Part shown: positions 7,832-15,869 of the stretch, piece by piece
Numbering within the stretch: position 1 is the first letter of the stretch
How the letters are laid out: every line of letters begins with the position of its first letter
Assembly: GCA_043720395.1 (NCBI GenBank)
Contig: JAYSSR010000072.1
Coordinates: 1 to 64,000 of the forward strand
DNA length: 64,000 bases
Origin: JANOYY01 sp043720395
GTDB lineage: Bacteria; Actinomycetota; Acidimicrobiia; Acidimicrobiales; JANYDT01
Direction of reading: 5' to 3'
Translations under genes and position numbers: made by a program
Notes under the pieces: model-generated
Told to the model about the DNA's origin: nothing
Database searches by the model: none
Seen by the model: the letters and a program-made list of their open reading frames with translations, nothing else

Positions 7832-8668
7832 TTATCCGAAAAGCATCGCGTTGGCAGCCGGAATAAAGGTCTCAAACGTGCCCGTGCTCTTCCAGAGCTC
7901 GATAAAGGCTTCCGCGTCAGCGCCAACGATTACATGCAATGGACTCTCGGGATTGCCGACTGCAGCCACGATCGCCGCGCCAACGTCGGCCGGATTCCCG
8001 CCATTCTCCAGCGCGCCTTTGCTGAAATCGAGCATGAACTTGGTGAGATCTGCGTAGGCAGATGTCGCGTCGATCGACTCGAGCATCCCGTCGACCATCT
8101 GCGTGAATGCCGTGTCGTAATAGCCAGGCTCGATACAGAGAACACGAATGCCAAAGGGTGCAACCTCACCCGCGAGTGACTCGGAAAGAGCACCAATCGC
8201 GTGCTTGCCTGCCGCGTAGAACCCATAAGCGGGAAAGGCTGGGAGTCTGCCAATGATCGAGCCGACGTTGACCACGACACCGCTCCCCTGCGCCCGCATG
8301 CCCGGCAAGACGAGGCGAGCCATTCGGACGGGTCCCCAGAAGTTCGTCTCGATGTTCTGGCGGGCCAACGCATCGGGATAGTCCTCGACGGCACCCGAGA
8401 ACGCGACACCGGCGTTGTTCACGAGCACGTCGATGCGCCCGTGGCGAGCCAGTACGTCAGCCACGGCGGCGTTCGCAGAGGCATCGTCGGTAACGTCCAA
8501 CTGAACGACCTCGACCTGCACACCAGCACTCTCCGCCGCTTTCAGCAGCGCTTCGGACTTCGCGGTGTTTCGCATCGACGCAACGACGGTGTCGCCGTTG
8601 CGGGCGAACGCGATTGCTGTGTGAAGACCGAATCCGGTGGAACAACCGGTGATGAGCACGATGGACAT
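7832..8668 (-). CDS. Short-chain dehydrogenase/reductase (SDR)
   Basis: Classical SDR of 278 residues. The cofactor motif is TGCSTGFG at residues 7-14, NNAG is at ~89-92, the catalytic Ser is in NVGSIIGRLPAFP, and YAAGK supplies the Tyr-Lys pair. ASMRN after the second strand suggests an NADP preference. The PGYYDT stretch is of the type seen in retinol or steroid dehydrogenase-like SDRs. The substrate is unknown. It converges with the TauD gene and shares no operon with neighbours. Confidence 0.82.
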   Translation of the reverse strand: MSIVLITGCSTGFGLHTAIAFARNGDTVVASMRNTAKSEALLKAAESAGVQVEVVQLDVTDDASANAAVADVLARHGRIDVLVNNAGVAFSGAVEDYPDALARQNIETNFWGPVRMARLVLPGMRAQGSGVVVNVGSIIGRLPAFPAYGFYAAGKHAIGALSESLAGEVAPFGIRVLCIEPGYYDTAFTQMVDGMLESIDATSAYADLTKFMLDFSKGALENGGNPADVGAAIVAAVGNPESPLHVIVGADAEAFIELWKSTGTFETFIPAANAMLFG

Positions 8669-8794
8669 GAAGGCTCCGAACTTTGACGCTACGAGAAGAT
8701 TGGACGGGGCGAGTAGACCACGATTGCTCTACCGTGTCTACGTGGGACCGAAGTCAGAGCCACGCAGATAGTCGATGCTGCGGGCCCGTCGGCC

Positions 8795-9226
8795 CTACTG
8801 CCGGATTGTTCGGTACGCGACTCGTGACGCTTTCGCGGCCGCCCGGATGCCGAGCCCATCGTCGCCCGTCCAGACAACGAGCGACGCGTCGAGATGTCCT
8901 GCCGCGGCGACCGCTTCCGCACCGAGCATGGATACTCGTTGCACACCGGCAATCTCCGCCATCCGCATTGCAACGATCTGCATCGGAACAATTTCAACGG
9001 ACGACGTGGCGACCACCAGCTTGCGGCCGAGAGCGATGCGCTGCTCCTGCGTCCACGATCCCGTGAGCTGGCCACCGCGAGCGGAAACGACGCTCTTGCA
9101 GAGGCGAAGGAGATAGAGGTTCGTTGTGCAGGGCGAGTGGGTTGCTAACAGTCGGGCGAGCGGTGAACCGATCTCGTCGGCGAGTACGTCACGGAGGAGG
9201 TGATCGTCGAGGACCGCCTTCTTCAC
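8795..9226 (-). CDS. Putative PIN-like toxin of a toxin-antitoxin pair
   Basis: A 143-residue protein whose start overlaps the upstream AbrB-type gene by four bases (ATGA). It begins with acidic VLDDHLLRDVLADE and ends with DASLVVWTGDDGLGIRAAA. These acidic patches resemble the first and last metal sites of PIN nucleases, but the canonical VapC signature is not clear. The size, order and coupling to an antitoxin-like gene support a toxin role. Function is an inference; a degenerate PIN protein without activity is also possible. Confidence 0.5.
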   Translation of the reverse strand: MKKAVLDDHLLRDVLADEIGSPLARLLATHSPCTTNLYLLRLCKSVVSARGGQLTGSWTQEQRIALGRKLVVATSSVEIVPMQIVAMRMAEIAGVQRVSMLGAEAVAAAGHLDASLVVWTGDDGLGIRAAAKASRVAYRTIRQ

Positions 9227-9459
9227 GTGGTCGCGAGGTCGGGGTCAGTGGCAAGAGACGCAACGAACGCCGCATGCGCGTCCCGCGGAAGCAGGTCGCT
9301 GAGGAGTCTGCGTCCCTTTCCCTTCGGTACGGTCAGCACGCCGAAACCGAGATCGATGACGTCGACCGGGCCACCGTTGTCAAGATGCCAGCGATGGCGA
9401 ACCGCGGCAGGAAGCGACACCTGCCCGGATGTTGAAACGAGATACTCCTGAACAGACAT
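9223..9459 (-). CDS. AbrB/MazE-type antitoxin (SpoVT-like DNA-binding domain)
   Basis: 78 residues. The core EYLVSTSGQVSLPAAVRHRW matches the swapped-hairpin fold of AbrB/VapB antitoxins, in which a Gly-Gln-Val/Ile-x-[IL]-P stretch is diagnostic. The ATG at 9459 is preferred to longer starts because an inverted repeat and a TACGAT -10-like box sit just upstream. It overlaps the toxin-like gene and probably represses its own operon through the repeat at 9473-9497. Confidence 0.68.
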   Translation of the reverse strand: MSVQEYLVSTSGQVSLPAAVRHRWHLDNGGPVDVIDLGFGVLTVPKGKGRRLLSDLLPRDAHAAFVASLATDPDLATT

Positions 9460-9472
9460 GGCTTGATCGTAC

Positions 9473-9497
9473 TTGGTACCGGCTAACTCCGTACCAA
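9473..9497. promoter_or_regulatory. Operator-like inverted repeat of the TA pair
   Basis: TTGGTAC (9473-9479) and GTACCAA (9491-9497) are perfect inverted arms with 11 bases between them. The site starts 14 bases upstream of the antitoxin start and lies next to a TACGAT -10-like box. Such sites are usual targets of AbrB-type antitoxins. Confidence 0.5.
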
Positions 9498-9509
9498 ACG
9501 GATTCGGCG

Positions 9510-10121
9510 TCAGTAGATCGTCTGACGGACGCGCTCGGGGTAGGCCGCGTCGTACGCCGCACCGTCGAAATCGCCCGCCGTGATGAACGTCATGATGTCG
9601 CCAACCGATGGCAGCTCTGATGGGTCGCGGAAGTGCGATGAGTCCCACAGGTGCGACCGGATGAGAGCCTTCGGACACTGCGTGTAAACCGCCGATGTGG
9701 TCACCACCACGACCGTTGCGGGAACCTTTCCGCCCACATCGAAACTCGCTCGCAACGTCGGATCGGTCGTGATCTCGGCCGTGCCGCTCACGCGCAGTGT
9801 GATGCCGATGCCGGGCACCAGAAACAGCAGCGAAATCCGTGGATCACCCACAAGGTTGCGCAAGGTATCGAGTCGGTTGTTTCCGCGCCGATCCGGTAGC
9901 AACAGTGTGCGTTCGTCGACCACGCGCACGAAGCCGGCCGGATCACCACGCGGCGAACAGTCAAGGCCACCCGGACCCGACGTCGCGACCACGACGAATG
10001 GCGACGCGGCCACGTACTCGCAGTGCAAGGGCGTGAGGTGGTCCAGCTCCTTGGTTACTGCGATCGGAACCGCCGTGTCGTAGAGGGCGTGCAGTTCCTC
10101 AAGCGTGCGAACGATGGTCAC
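9510..10121 (-). CDS. PPOX-fold flavoprotein, MSMEG_1061 type
   Basis: A 203-residue member of the FMN-dependent pyridoxamine-5'-phosphate-oxidase-like family. The signature stretch is ATSGPGGLDCSPRGDPAGFV around residue 50, followed by LLLPDRRGNNRLDTLRNL, LLFLVPG and the late TQCPKALIRSHLW. Members bind FMN and their substrates are mostly unknown. A GTG at 10121 is preferred because the usual N-terminus begins a few residues before LEELHALY. A longer ATG start at 10145 exists. It stands alone between the TA pair and the relic ABC genes on the other strand. Confidence 0.78.
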   Translation of the reverse strand: MTIVRTLEELHALYDTAVPIAVTKELDHLTPLHCEYVAASPFVVVATSGPGGLDCSPRGDPAGFVRVVDERTLLLPDRRGNNRLDTLRNLVGDPRISLLFLVPGIGITLRVSGTAEITTDPTLRASFDVGGKVPATVVVVTTSAVYTQCPKALIRSHLWDSSHFRDPSELPSVGDIMTFITAGDFDGAAYDAAYPERVRQTIY

Positions 10122-10189
10122 GCCACGGAACCTTACGGCCTGCACGCAGGCCCAACGCAGAAAATGCGCCGCGGCGTCCAGCTCGGAAC

Positions 10190-10671
10190 CGTTGCTTCGA
10201 CAGGAGATCCAGACCGATTGTGGGTTCTTCCAGGAAGAGGATCTCGGGTTCGTGGAGAAGGCGGGAACTGCTCCTGCGGATCAACGAGCAACACGGCACC
10301 AGGTCTTCCTCACGTCGCACGACGTCGCAGACATCGAGCACGTTGCGAAGCGCGCCATTGTGATCAACCAAGGAGAGGTGATCTATGACGCCGAGGTCGC
10401 GGCCATGCGTCGAAGACTGATGTCCACGAAGGTCATCGAAGTTGCGCTGAGCGAGCCCGTCAGCGCGCCAACGGCACCGGGTATCGGCGTGATCGACCAC
10501 AGCGACGTTGCGATGAAACTCTCTGTGGATACCTCCACCACGACCGTGCGTACGGTGCTCGATCTTCTCCTCGTCGGTACCGCGGTGTCGGACCTCACGG
10601 TCGTGGACCCGCCGCTTGAGGACGTCATCGCGTCGATCTACCGACAAGCCGTTGTCGAGTCGAAAACATGA
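10190..10671 (+). pseudogene. Relic of an ABC-2-type transporter ATPase with inverted segment
   Basis: The rightward frame from ~10290 reads VFLTSHDVADIEHVAKRA and on to DPPLEDVIASIYRQ, the C-terminal half of an ABC-2 ATPase. Its Walker B part is present but on the other strand: read leftward from 10260, LLHEPEILFLEEPTIGLD appears. Reversing roughly 10190-10262 would rejoin this segment to ELLLRINEQHGT, and one further single-base shift would restore the frame into VFLTSHD. The Walker A half is absent. This is a decayed gene, not a functional ATPase. Confidence 0.72.
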
Positions 10672-10949
10672 CCCGGCACCCAACCGCTGTTGCAGCGGAG
10701 ATGGCGGCGCGTCGCGTCCTCGGAGTGCGGTCCGGTCTCGTCATGATGGCGGTCTTCTACGCGATCGTGGCGGGAGTCCTCTCCGCGGCATTCGTGGCGT
10801 CCGTACCAGGGGAGCTCATCCAGCATCTCGACCTGCCGGTGCCACTGGCTTTCGTGGCGGTCACGCTCATCCTCGCAGCTGTCGCCGCCGCGACCTTCCG
10901 TGCTGCGCTGCGAAGGTACACGTCGGGCTCGTCGTGGACGCAGGCCTGA
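10668..10949 (+). pseudogene. Truncated ABC-2 permease relic
   Basis: 93 codons overlapping the relic ATPase end (ATGA). It has only two membrane segments: MMAVFYAIVAGVLSAAF near residue 30 and FVAVTLILAAVAAATF near residue 65, followed by RRYTSGSSW, a usual ABC-2 permease C-terminus. ABC-2 permeases have about six segments, so the middle is probably deleted. It belongs with the ATPase relic to its left. Confidence 0.6.
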
Positions 10950-11050
10950 GGCACAGCGCGAGACACCGATCGTGGGCTCGCCGGTAGTCTTGCTGCCGGT
11001 CCGGTGAAGGTCGCCCGTGGACCTTGCTCGTGACCGTGGGAGTACTCGAA

Positions 11051-11989
11051 ATGAAGATTGTTCTGGCCGGAGAGGGTGCAATCGCCCGACGTCACATCGC
11101 CGGATTGCAGCGTATCGATGACGTCGACGTCGTCAGCATTACCGGTGGCAATCCCGCCGATACCGCGGCGTTTGCGGCCGAGTTCGGTATTCCCCACCAC
11201 ACCGGCGACCTTGCGGAATCGCTCGCGCAACCGGGCGTCGACGCGGTCATTCTCACCACTCCAACGCAGATGCACGCCGCCCAGGCGATCCAGGTGATGG
11301 AAGCGGGCAAGCACGTCCTCATCGAGATCCCCATGGCCGACTCACTTGCCGATAGCGAGGCGGTCGTTGCCGCTCAAGAGCGCACGGGCATGACCGCCAT
11401 GGTGTGCCATACGCGCCGCTTCAACCCGAGCCACCAATGGATACACAACCGCATCGTGGGCGGCGAGCTGACGTTGCAGCACCTCGTGGTCGAGACCTAC
11501 TTCTTCCGACGCGAGAACAAGAACGCGCTCGGTAAGCTTCGGAACTGGACCGACCATCTCCTCTGGCATCACTCGTGCCACACCGTCGATCTGTTCCAGT
11601 ATCAGACGGGACAAGAGGCGTCGAAGGCATGGGCGCAGCAGGGTCCGATGCATCCCGAATTGAACATCGCAATGGACATGACCATCGGTCTCGCTGTTCC
11701 CAAGGGAGCAATCTGCACGTTGTCTCTTTCGTTCAACAACGACGGTCCGCTTGGTACCTTCTTCCGATACATCTGCGACAACGGCACCTACATTGCCCGC
11801 TACGACGACCTCATCGACGGGAAGGATCAGGCGATCGACCTGAGCGGCGTTGCCCTGTCAAACGACGGCATCGAGCTGCAGGACCGCGAGTTCGTTGCCG
11901 CCATCAGCGAGGGCCGCGAACCCAGCGCCAGCGTCGCTCAGTGCCTCCCCGTTATGCGTACCCTCGACCGCCTCGAGCGCTGCCTGTAG
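11051..11989 (+). CDS. ligC: 4-carboxy-2-hydroxymuconate-6-semialdehyde dehydrogenase
   Basis: LigC of the Gfo/Idh/MocA fold. It oxidises the LigAB product (as its cyclic hemiacetal) with NAD(P)+ to 2-pyrone-4,6-dicarboxylate. The N-terminus MKIVLAGEGAIARRHI is the nucleotide-binding loop. HTRRFNPSHQWIHN, ETYFFRRENKNALG, RNWTDHLLWHHSCHTVDLF and SLSFNNDGPLGTFFRYICDN are near-invariant LigC segments and set it apart from other Gfo/Idh enzymes. The length of 312 residues matches known LigC (~315). The ATG at 11051, preceded by GGGAG, is chosen. It stands alone on the plus strand between the ABC relic and a PPOX gene. Confidence 0.92.
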   Translation: MKIVLAGEGAIARRHIAGLQRIDDVDVVSITGGNPADTAAFAAEFGIPHHTGDLAESLAQPGVDAVILTTPTQMHAAQAIQVMEAGKHVLIEIPMADSLADSEAVVAAQERTGMTAMVCHTRRFNPSHQWIHNRIVGGELTLQHLVVETYFFRRENKNALGKLRNWTDHLLWHHSCHTVDLFQYQTGQEASKAWAQQGPMHPELNIAMDMTIGLAVPKGAICTLSLSFNNDGPLGTFFRYICDNGTYIARYDDLIDGKDQAIDLSGVALSNDGIELQDREFVAAISEGREPSASVAQCLPVMRTLDRLERCL

Positions 11990-11996
11990 GCGTTGG

Positions 11997-12416
11997 TCAG
12001 CCGAGGATTTCGGTGCGCCACCGCTCGGGCGTGAGGCGCACGATCACCTCGTCGGGGGTGGAGAATGCGGCCGCATATTGCTCGCCTCCTGCCTTGCCGA
12101 GGTACCGCGTTGCCATGGCGCGAATCGTGTCGCGGGCAGCGTCGCCAAGATCGCTCACGGTGACCGGACCTTCGACGGTCACATAACGGTACGGACGTCC
12201 CTCATCGCTCACGAGCATCGAGGCACGCCCCGCTGCACGGAGGCAGCGCGCCTTCGCCGATGAGCCGCCCATGCAGATGTCGATCGTGCCGCCCGGCGTG
12301 TACAGGTACCAGATCGGGGCTTGGAGCGGACCCGCACCGGCGCGTGCGGTGGCGAGGTTGCCGAGCCGCCGCTCCAACAGAAAGGCGTTGCGTTCGTCAT
12401 CGTTCATCGTTCCCAT
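11997..12416 (-). CDS. PPOX-class F420/FMN-binding protein
   Basis: A 139-residue split-barrel protein of the pyridoxamine-5'-phosphate-oxidase superfamily. LGNLATARAGAGPLQAPIWY forms the first barrel strands, KARCLRAAGRASMLV the middle and YRYVTVEGPV the third, as in small actinobacterial F420-dependent reductases. The substrate is unknown. It converges with ligC, seven bases from its stop. An internal ATG at 12407 is an alternative start. Confidence 0.75.
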   Translation of the reverse strand: MGTMNDDERNAFLLERRLGNLATARAGAGPLQAPIWYLYTPGGTIDICMGGSSAKARCLRAAGRASMLVSDEGRPYRYVTVEGPVTVSDLGDAARDTIRAMATRYLGKAGGEQYAAAFSTPDEVIVRLTPERWRTEILG

Positions 12417-12523
12417 GACCGCAACTTACCTGTCCACGTCCAACTCGGCCTTTCAGGGCGGAAGGCGGACGTTGCTTGTGCCAATTCGTTGAAACGCAAT
12501 GCACCCGTCGTAACCTCTGCGCC

Positions 12524-12982
12524 ATGGACACATTCGAAGCAGCAGCAATCGTCCAGGACGCGCTCGGCCGGGCAGACTTCGGAGAACACCTGACAGCGTG
12601 GTCGTTTCGAATGCTGGATGCCTTCGATGGAGACCTCTGCGCCGAAGCGGTGTTACTCAGCGACCGTTCGGAGTGGGACGAAGTAGCGAGCCAGGCGTTC
12701 CACCAGGCACGTGCCGAACTCGATCGACTGCTCGAAGGAGAACCCGTGCGCGTCATCGTGATTTGTCGGACCCTCGAAGATCACACCTCGTACCAGGCTC
12801 GCGAAGCCGGGATCTGGACGCAGTCCTTCCCCATGTCGCTTGCTGACGAGATCCTTGATCTCGCCCACCACACCCGAAGCGGAAGCGAGGATGGTGTCGA
12901 CGGTCGACATCGTGTTCGTACTACTCGTCCTTTCACCGACTCATCGAATACGCCTACGGCAATGTTCTCGTGCCCGGGTTAA
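12524..12982 (+). CDS. Unrecognised protein, possibly broken at its 3' end
   Basis: The frame from ATG 12524 shows coding-like base use and a plausible soluble protein of about 100 residues (DRSEWDEVASQAFHQARAEL, then VRVIVICRTLEDH). It has no normal stop at its natural end. It runs in the same frame into MSLADEILDLAHH, which is the start of a frameshifted HEPN-like gene, and stops at 12982. I do not recognise the first domain. It may be the partner gene of the HEPN protein, having lost its own stop. Confidence 0.4.
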   Translation: MDTFEAAAIVQDALGRADFGEHLTAWSFRMLDAFDGDLCAEAVLLSDRSEWDEVASQAFHQARAELDRLLEGEPVRVIVICRTLEDHTSYQAREAGIWTQSFPMSLADEILDLAHHTRSGSEDGVDGRHRVRTTRPFTDSSNTPTAMFSCPG

Positions 12983-13317
12983 CTCGCCGGTTCGTGCGGT
13001 CATTCGAACACAGGACCATGAAGCAGTGCACCGACCTGCTCGTGAGGAAAGGAACTGACGCAACCAAGGAATTCGGCCTTACCTCGCCCCCGAGCGCCGA
13101 CCTCGTACTCGTTGCGAAGAATTTCGGCGAGCTGCAGAGTCGGCGACATTTGGCCGACTACGACACGACCCGCATGTATTCGCCCCCTGATGCAACGACC
13201 TCCTACGAGCTGGCTGTCGCACTCCGGAACGCTATGGAACGCCTCCGGGCCGTAGGTACTACCGAGCTCGCCTGCCTGGTCGCAGCGATGCTGCTCCCGA
13301 AACCGCGACACGATAAC
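12833..13317 (+). pseudogene. Frameshifted HEPN-domain protein relic
   Basis: ATG 12833 opens MSLADEILDLAHHTRSGSED. After a frame change near 12895-12910 the sequence continues as SYYSSFHRLIEYAYGN, then RSFEHRTMKQC and finally SRRHLADYDTTRMY. This is the order of blocks in actinobacterial HEPN-like proteins that begin MSLADE.L and carry a YYA.FH helix, a FEH..MK helix and an ADYD helix. No stop follows the expected end near 13317; the frame runs on into the next gene. HEPN proteins are often RNases in TA or defence pairs, but this copy is broken. Confidence 0.6.
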
Positions 13318-13443
13318 TCGCGACAGATTCGACTTCGGAGGGCACGCACGCGCGTCGTGGGAACGGAGGTGTCGTTCGCGCTGACGAGAATCGCCCGCGC
13401 AGACGACACCACCACCCGTGGCAACCCGCGCTACGTTGCGGGC

Positions 13444-14283
13444 ATGGTCGCCTACGCAATCAAGACACCCCCACAGCACGGTGAATGGGAGGACTTCCTC
13501 GCCGTCTGGAAGGCCGCCGACGAGATCGACGTGTTCGAGTCAGCCTGGACGATGGATCACTTCTACCCGCTCAGCCCGCCGATGGACGGCCCAATACTTG
13601 AGAGCTGGACGCTGCTCGCTGCACTCGCCCGAGAGACCAAGCGTCTGAACTTCGGCTGCATGGTCAACGGCATGCACTACCGCCATCCCGCGGTCACGGC
13701 GAACATGGCCGCCACGATGAATCACCTCTCGGGCGGACGCTTCCGGCTCGGTATGGGCGCGGGCTGGTTCGAGCCCGAGTCGATCGCGTACGGCATTGAG
13801 CTCGGCACGCTGACCGAGCGCTTCGACCGCTTCGACGAAGGGCTTGAGGTGATCACGTCACTGCTCGCCAACGAGGTGACCAACTTCCGCGGTAACTACT
13901 ACGACCTCACCGATGCGCGCTGCAATCCGAAGCCGCGCCAGCACGTCCCGATCGTGATCGGCGGCAAAGGGCCCAAGCGAACGCTGCGCAGCGTCGCCCG
14001 CTTCGCCGATCACTGGGACGTGGTCGCCCTCGATGACGTTGCAGCGTGGACGGCCCTGAGCGGCGTTCTCGACGGACACTGTGCGGACGCCGGACGTGAC
14101 CCGTCGAGGATTCGACGGTCGATCCACTTGATGTGGCAGCCCGACGCCGACCCGCGCCAACTCGCCGAGCGTGCAGCACAGTTCGGCGAGGCCGGTGCCG
14201 ACCTCGTCATCTTCTCGATGCGTGGCCCCTACGAGGTTCGCCTCCTCGAACCACTCGCGAACGCCGTTCGCGCAAGCTCGTGA
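13444..14283 (+). CDS. Luciferase-like (LLM) F420-dependent oxidoreductase
   Basis: A 279-residue TIM-barrel protein of the bacterial luciferase-like family. DEIDVFESAWTMDHFYPL at the N-terminus, RLNFGCMVNGMHYRHPA, LSGGRFRLGMGAGWFEPE in the middle and IVIGGKGPKRTLR later are usual F420-dependent LLM segments. The substrate is unknown. The ATG at 13444 gives a normal N-terminus. The frame is open upstream only because it is continuous with the HEPN relic. The selenoprotein-like gene starts 13 bases after its stop, so the two may be cotranscribed. Confidence 0.82.
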   Translation: MVAYAIKTPPQHGEWEDFLAVWKAADEIDVFESAWTMDHFYPLSPPMDGPILESWTLLAALARETKRLNFGCMVNGMHYRHPAVTANMAATMNHLSGGRFRLGMGAGWFEPESIAYGIELGTLTERFDRFDEGLEVITSLLANEVTNFRGNYYDLTDARCNPKPRQHVPIVIGGKGPKRTLRSVARFADHWDVVALDDVAAWTALSGVLDGHCADAGRDPSRIRRSIHLMWQPDADPRQLAERAAQFGEAGADLVIFSMRGPYEVRLLEPLANAVRASS

Positions 14284-14295
14284 TAGACCCGAATC

Positions 14296-14910
14296 ATGGA
14301 ACTCGACTTCTGGATCGACCCGATTTGACCGTGGTGCTGGGTGACGTCTCGTTGGGCCGTCGACATCGCACCACACCGTGACCTGAAGATCCGCTGGCGT
14401 CCGATCAGCCTGCTGATCAAGAACAACACGCAGCCCGATTCACCGCGCTACGCAAACGTGAAGCACACCCACGACCTGTTGAGGGTCCTGGAGTCGGTCC
14501 GCGCCGCGGAGGGAGACGGACCGATCGACGCTCTCTATACGGCGATGGGCGAGCGCATTCACAACGGTGGCGCGCCGATGACGCCAGCCATCGAGGTGCT
14601 CCGCGCCTGCGGGATCGATGAGTCGCACGCGGCGGCTGCCGACGACGAGCAATGGGACGAGGTCATCCGGGTCTCGATGAAGGAGGGGCTCGCTTTGACA
14701 GGCGACGACGTTGGCACTCCCATCGTCGGGTTCGACAATTCAGCTGGCAAACGAGTGGGTTACTTCGGTCCGGTCATCACTCGGCGTCCACCACTTGCGG
14801 ACGCGCTGGATCTGTGGGACGGGCTCATGCTCGTCGCCCGCGTCCCCGGCTTCTGGGAACTCAAGCGAATCCGCACCGAGCGCCCCGACTTCACCGCCCC
14901 GACGAACTGA
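14296..14910 (+). CDS. Probable selenoprotein: DsbA-like mycothiol-dependent reductase (Rv2466c type)
   Basis: From ATG 14296 the frame reads MELDFWIDPI, then TGA at 14326-14328, then PWCWVTSRWAVDIAPHRDLK and on to a normal stop at 14910. In the Rv2466c (mycothiol-dependent nitroreductase, DsbA/FrnE fold) family this place is DPxCPWxW, with CPWC as the redox motif. Here the first, nucleophilic Cys is TGA and the second is Cys14, giving UPWC. The rest is family-like (RWRPISLLIKNN, then GTPIVGF and YFGPVITRRPP). Read through, the product is 204 residues, normal for the family. A 44-base hairpin begins two bases after the TGA. The alternative is a nonsense mutation or sequencing error with a GTG restart at 14341. 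That restart would lack the active site, and no decay is seen elsewhere in the gene. Confidence 0.8.
14331..14374 (+). promoter_or_regulatory. Candidate bacterial SECIS hairpin after the 14326 TGA
   Basis: GTGGTGC at 14331-14337 pairs perfectly with GCACCAC at 14368-14374. Inside it GACG (14343-14346) pairs with CGTC (14358-14361) around an 11-base apical loop with several G and U. The position and ~40-base size fit bacterial SECIS elements, which lie within the coding region directly after the UGA. Folding energy was not computed. Confidence 0.45.
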
Positions 14911-14925
14911 ACCGCCAATCCGGCG

Positions 14926-14962
14926 TGGAGTATCGGTGCACATCTTGTGCACCGAAACTCCA
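14926..14962. terminator. Bidirectional terminator-like hairpin
   Basis: A 17-bp stem with one mismatch and a 3-base loop TCT: arms 14926-14942 and 14946-14962, each holding TCGGTGCACA or its complement. It fills the gap between the convergent selenoprotein-like gene and ligI, where a shared terminator is expected. No long T-run follows. Confidence 0.7.
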
Positions 14963-14965
14963 ATC

Positions 14966-15853
14966 TCACTCGACGGGCGCGTTGAGCGGGTAGAGGCGAC
15001 GTGGGTTGTCCACGAGGATGCGATTGCGCACGGCTTCATCGGGTGCGAATAGCGCGAGGAGGTCGACGAGGTCGCCGTCATCGGGCATCGCGCGGACGTT
15101 GGGGTGTGGCCAGTCCGTCCCCCACAGCACCCGGTCCGGGGCTGCTGCGATCAGTTCGCGCGCGTAGGGAACGACGTCGTCATAGGGCGGCGTGCCACCG
15201 TCGCCGGTGAGACGCTCCGCTCCCGAGATCTTCACCCAGCAACGCTCGTCACGCATCAGCGTCAGAAGTGCCTGGAACGGTTCCTGTTCCACTCCGGCTA
15301 CGGCGACGACCCGAGCCATGTGGTCGATCACGTAGGGGACCGGCATTGCGTCGAGCAGTGATGAGTAGCCCGCGAGATCTTTAGCGTCGAAGTGCAGCAC
15401 GATGTGCCATCCCCACTTCGCGACGCGCTCCACGATCCGCCAGTACACGGGCAGCTCGGGCGCCCCACCGAGATGAGCCACGAAGTTGAACCGCGTCGCT
15501 CGCACACCTGCGTCGTGCAGTTCCTGGATCTGCGCGTCGGTGAAGCGCTCATCGATCATGGCGACACCGGCGTAGCGACCGCGGCCACGGACCAGCGCGT
15601 CGAGCATTGCTGAATTGTCGACTCCATGGCAGCTCGCCTGCACGAACACCGCGTTCGAGAGTCCTAAGCGCGCTTGCAATTTCTCGAAATCGTGGATGCC
15701 CGAGTCGGGGGGCGTGTAGGTGCGATCGTCGGAGTACGGGAAGCGGTCGCCGGGTCCGAAGATGTGGCAGTGCGCGTCGGTCGCGCCGGGAGGTGGCGTG
15801 AACGCGAGGGGTGCGTGCGGGTTGGAATGCGGTGCAGGAATCGTTGCTTCCAT
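14966..15853 (-). CDS. ligI: 2-pyrone-4,6-dicarboxylate hydrolase
   Basis: LigI, the amidohydrolase-superfamily lactonase that opens 2-pyrone-4,6-dicarboxylate to 4-oxalomesaconate. TDAHCHIFGPG holds His28 and His30, VFVQASCHGVDN and HDAGVRATRFNFV are typical LigI blocks, and the catalytic Asp is in VLWGTDWPHPN near residue 245. The 295-residue length fits. AAGGA precedes the ATG. It is the last gene of the leftward livK-to-ligI unit, separated from galD by a dispersed repeat that may insert a pause or processing site. Confidence 0.93.
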   Translation of the reverse strand: MEATIPAPHSNPHAPLAFTPPPGATDAHCHIFGPGDRFPYSDDRTYTPPDSGIHDFEKLQARLGLSNAVFVQASCHGVDNSAMLDALVRGRGRYAGVAMIDERFTDAQIQELHDAGVRATRFNFVAHLGGAPELPVYWRIVERVAKWGWHIVLHFDAKDLAGYSSLLDAMPVPYVIDHMARVVAVAGVEQEPFQALLTLMRDERCWVKISGAERLTGDGGTPPYDDVVPYARELIAAAPDRVLWGTDWPHPNVRAMPDDGDLVDLLALFAPDEAVRNRILVDNPRRLYPLNAPVE

Positions 15854-15869
15854 GTTCAGAACGTCCTTC

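Noticed and set aside
8669..8794. Possible small gene between the SDR and the PIN-like toxin
   Set aside because: Frames here lack family-like sequence; the stretch reads as spacer and promoter DNA.
12890..12915. A further Sec codon to explain the broken HEPN gene
   Set aside because: The break is a change of reading frame, not an in-frame TGA, and HEPN proteins have no redox cysteine there.
14341..14910. Gene starting at GTG 14341 as a normal, shorter protein
   Set aside because: It would lack the first strand and the CxxC of the family and has no ribosome site. The upstream ten codons are family sequence in the same frame.
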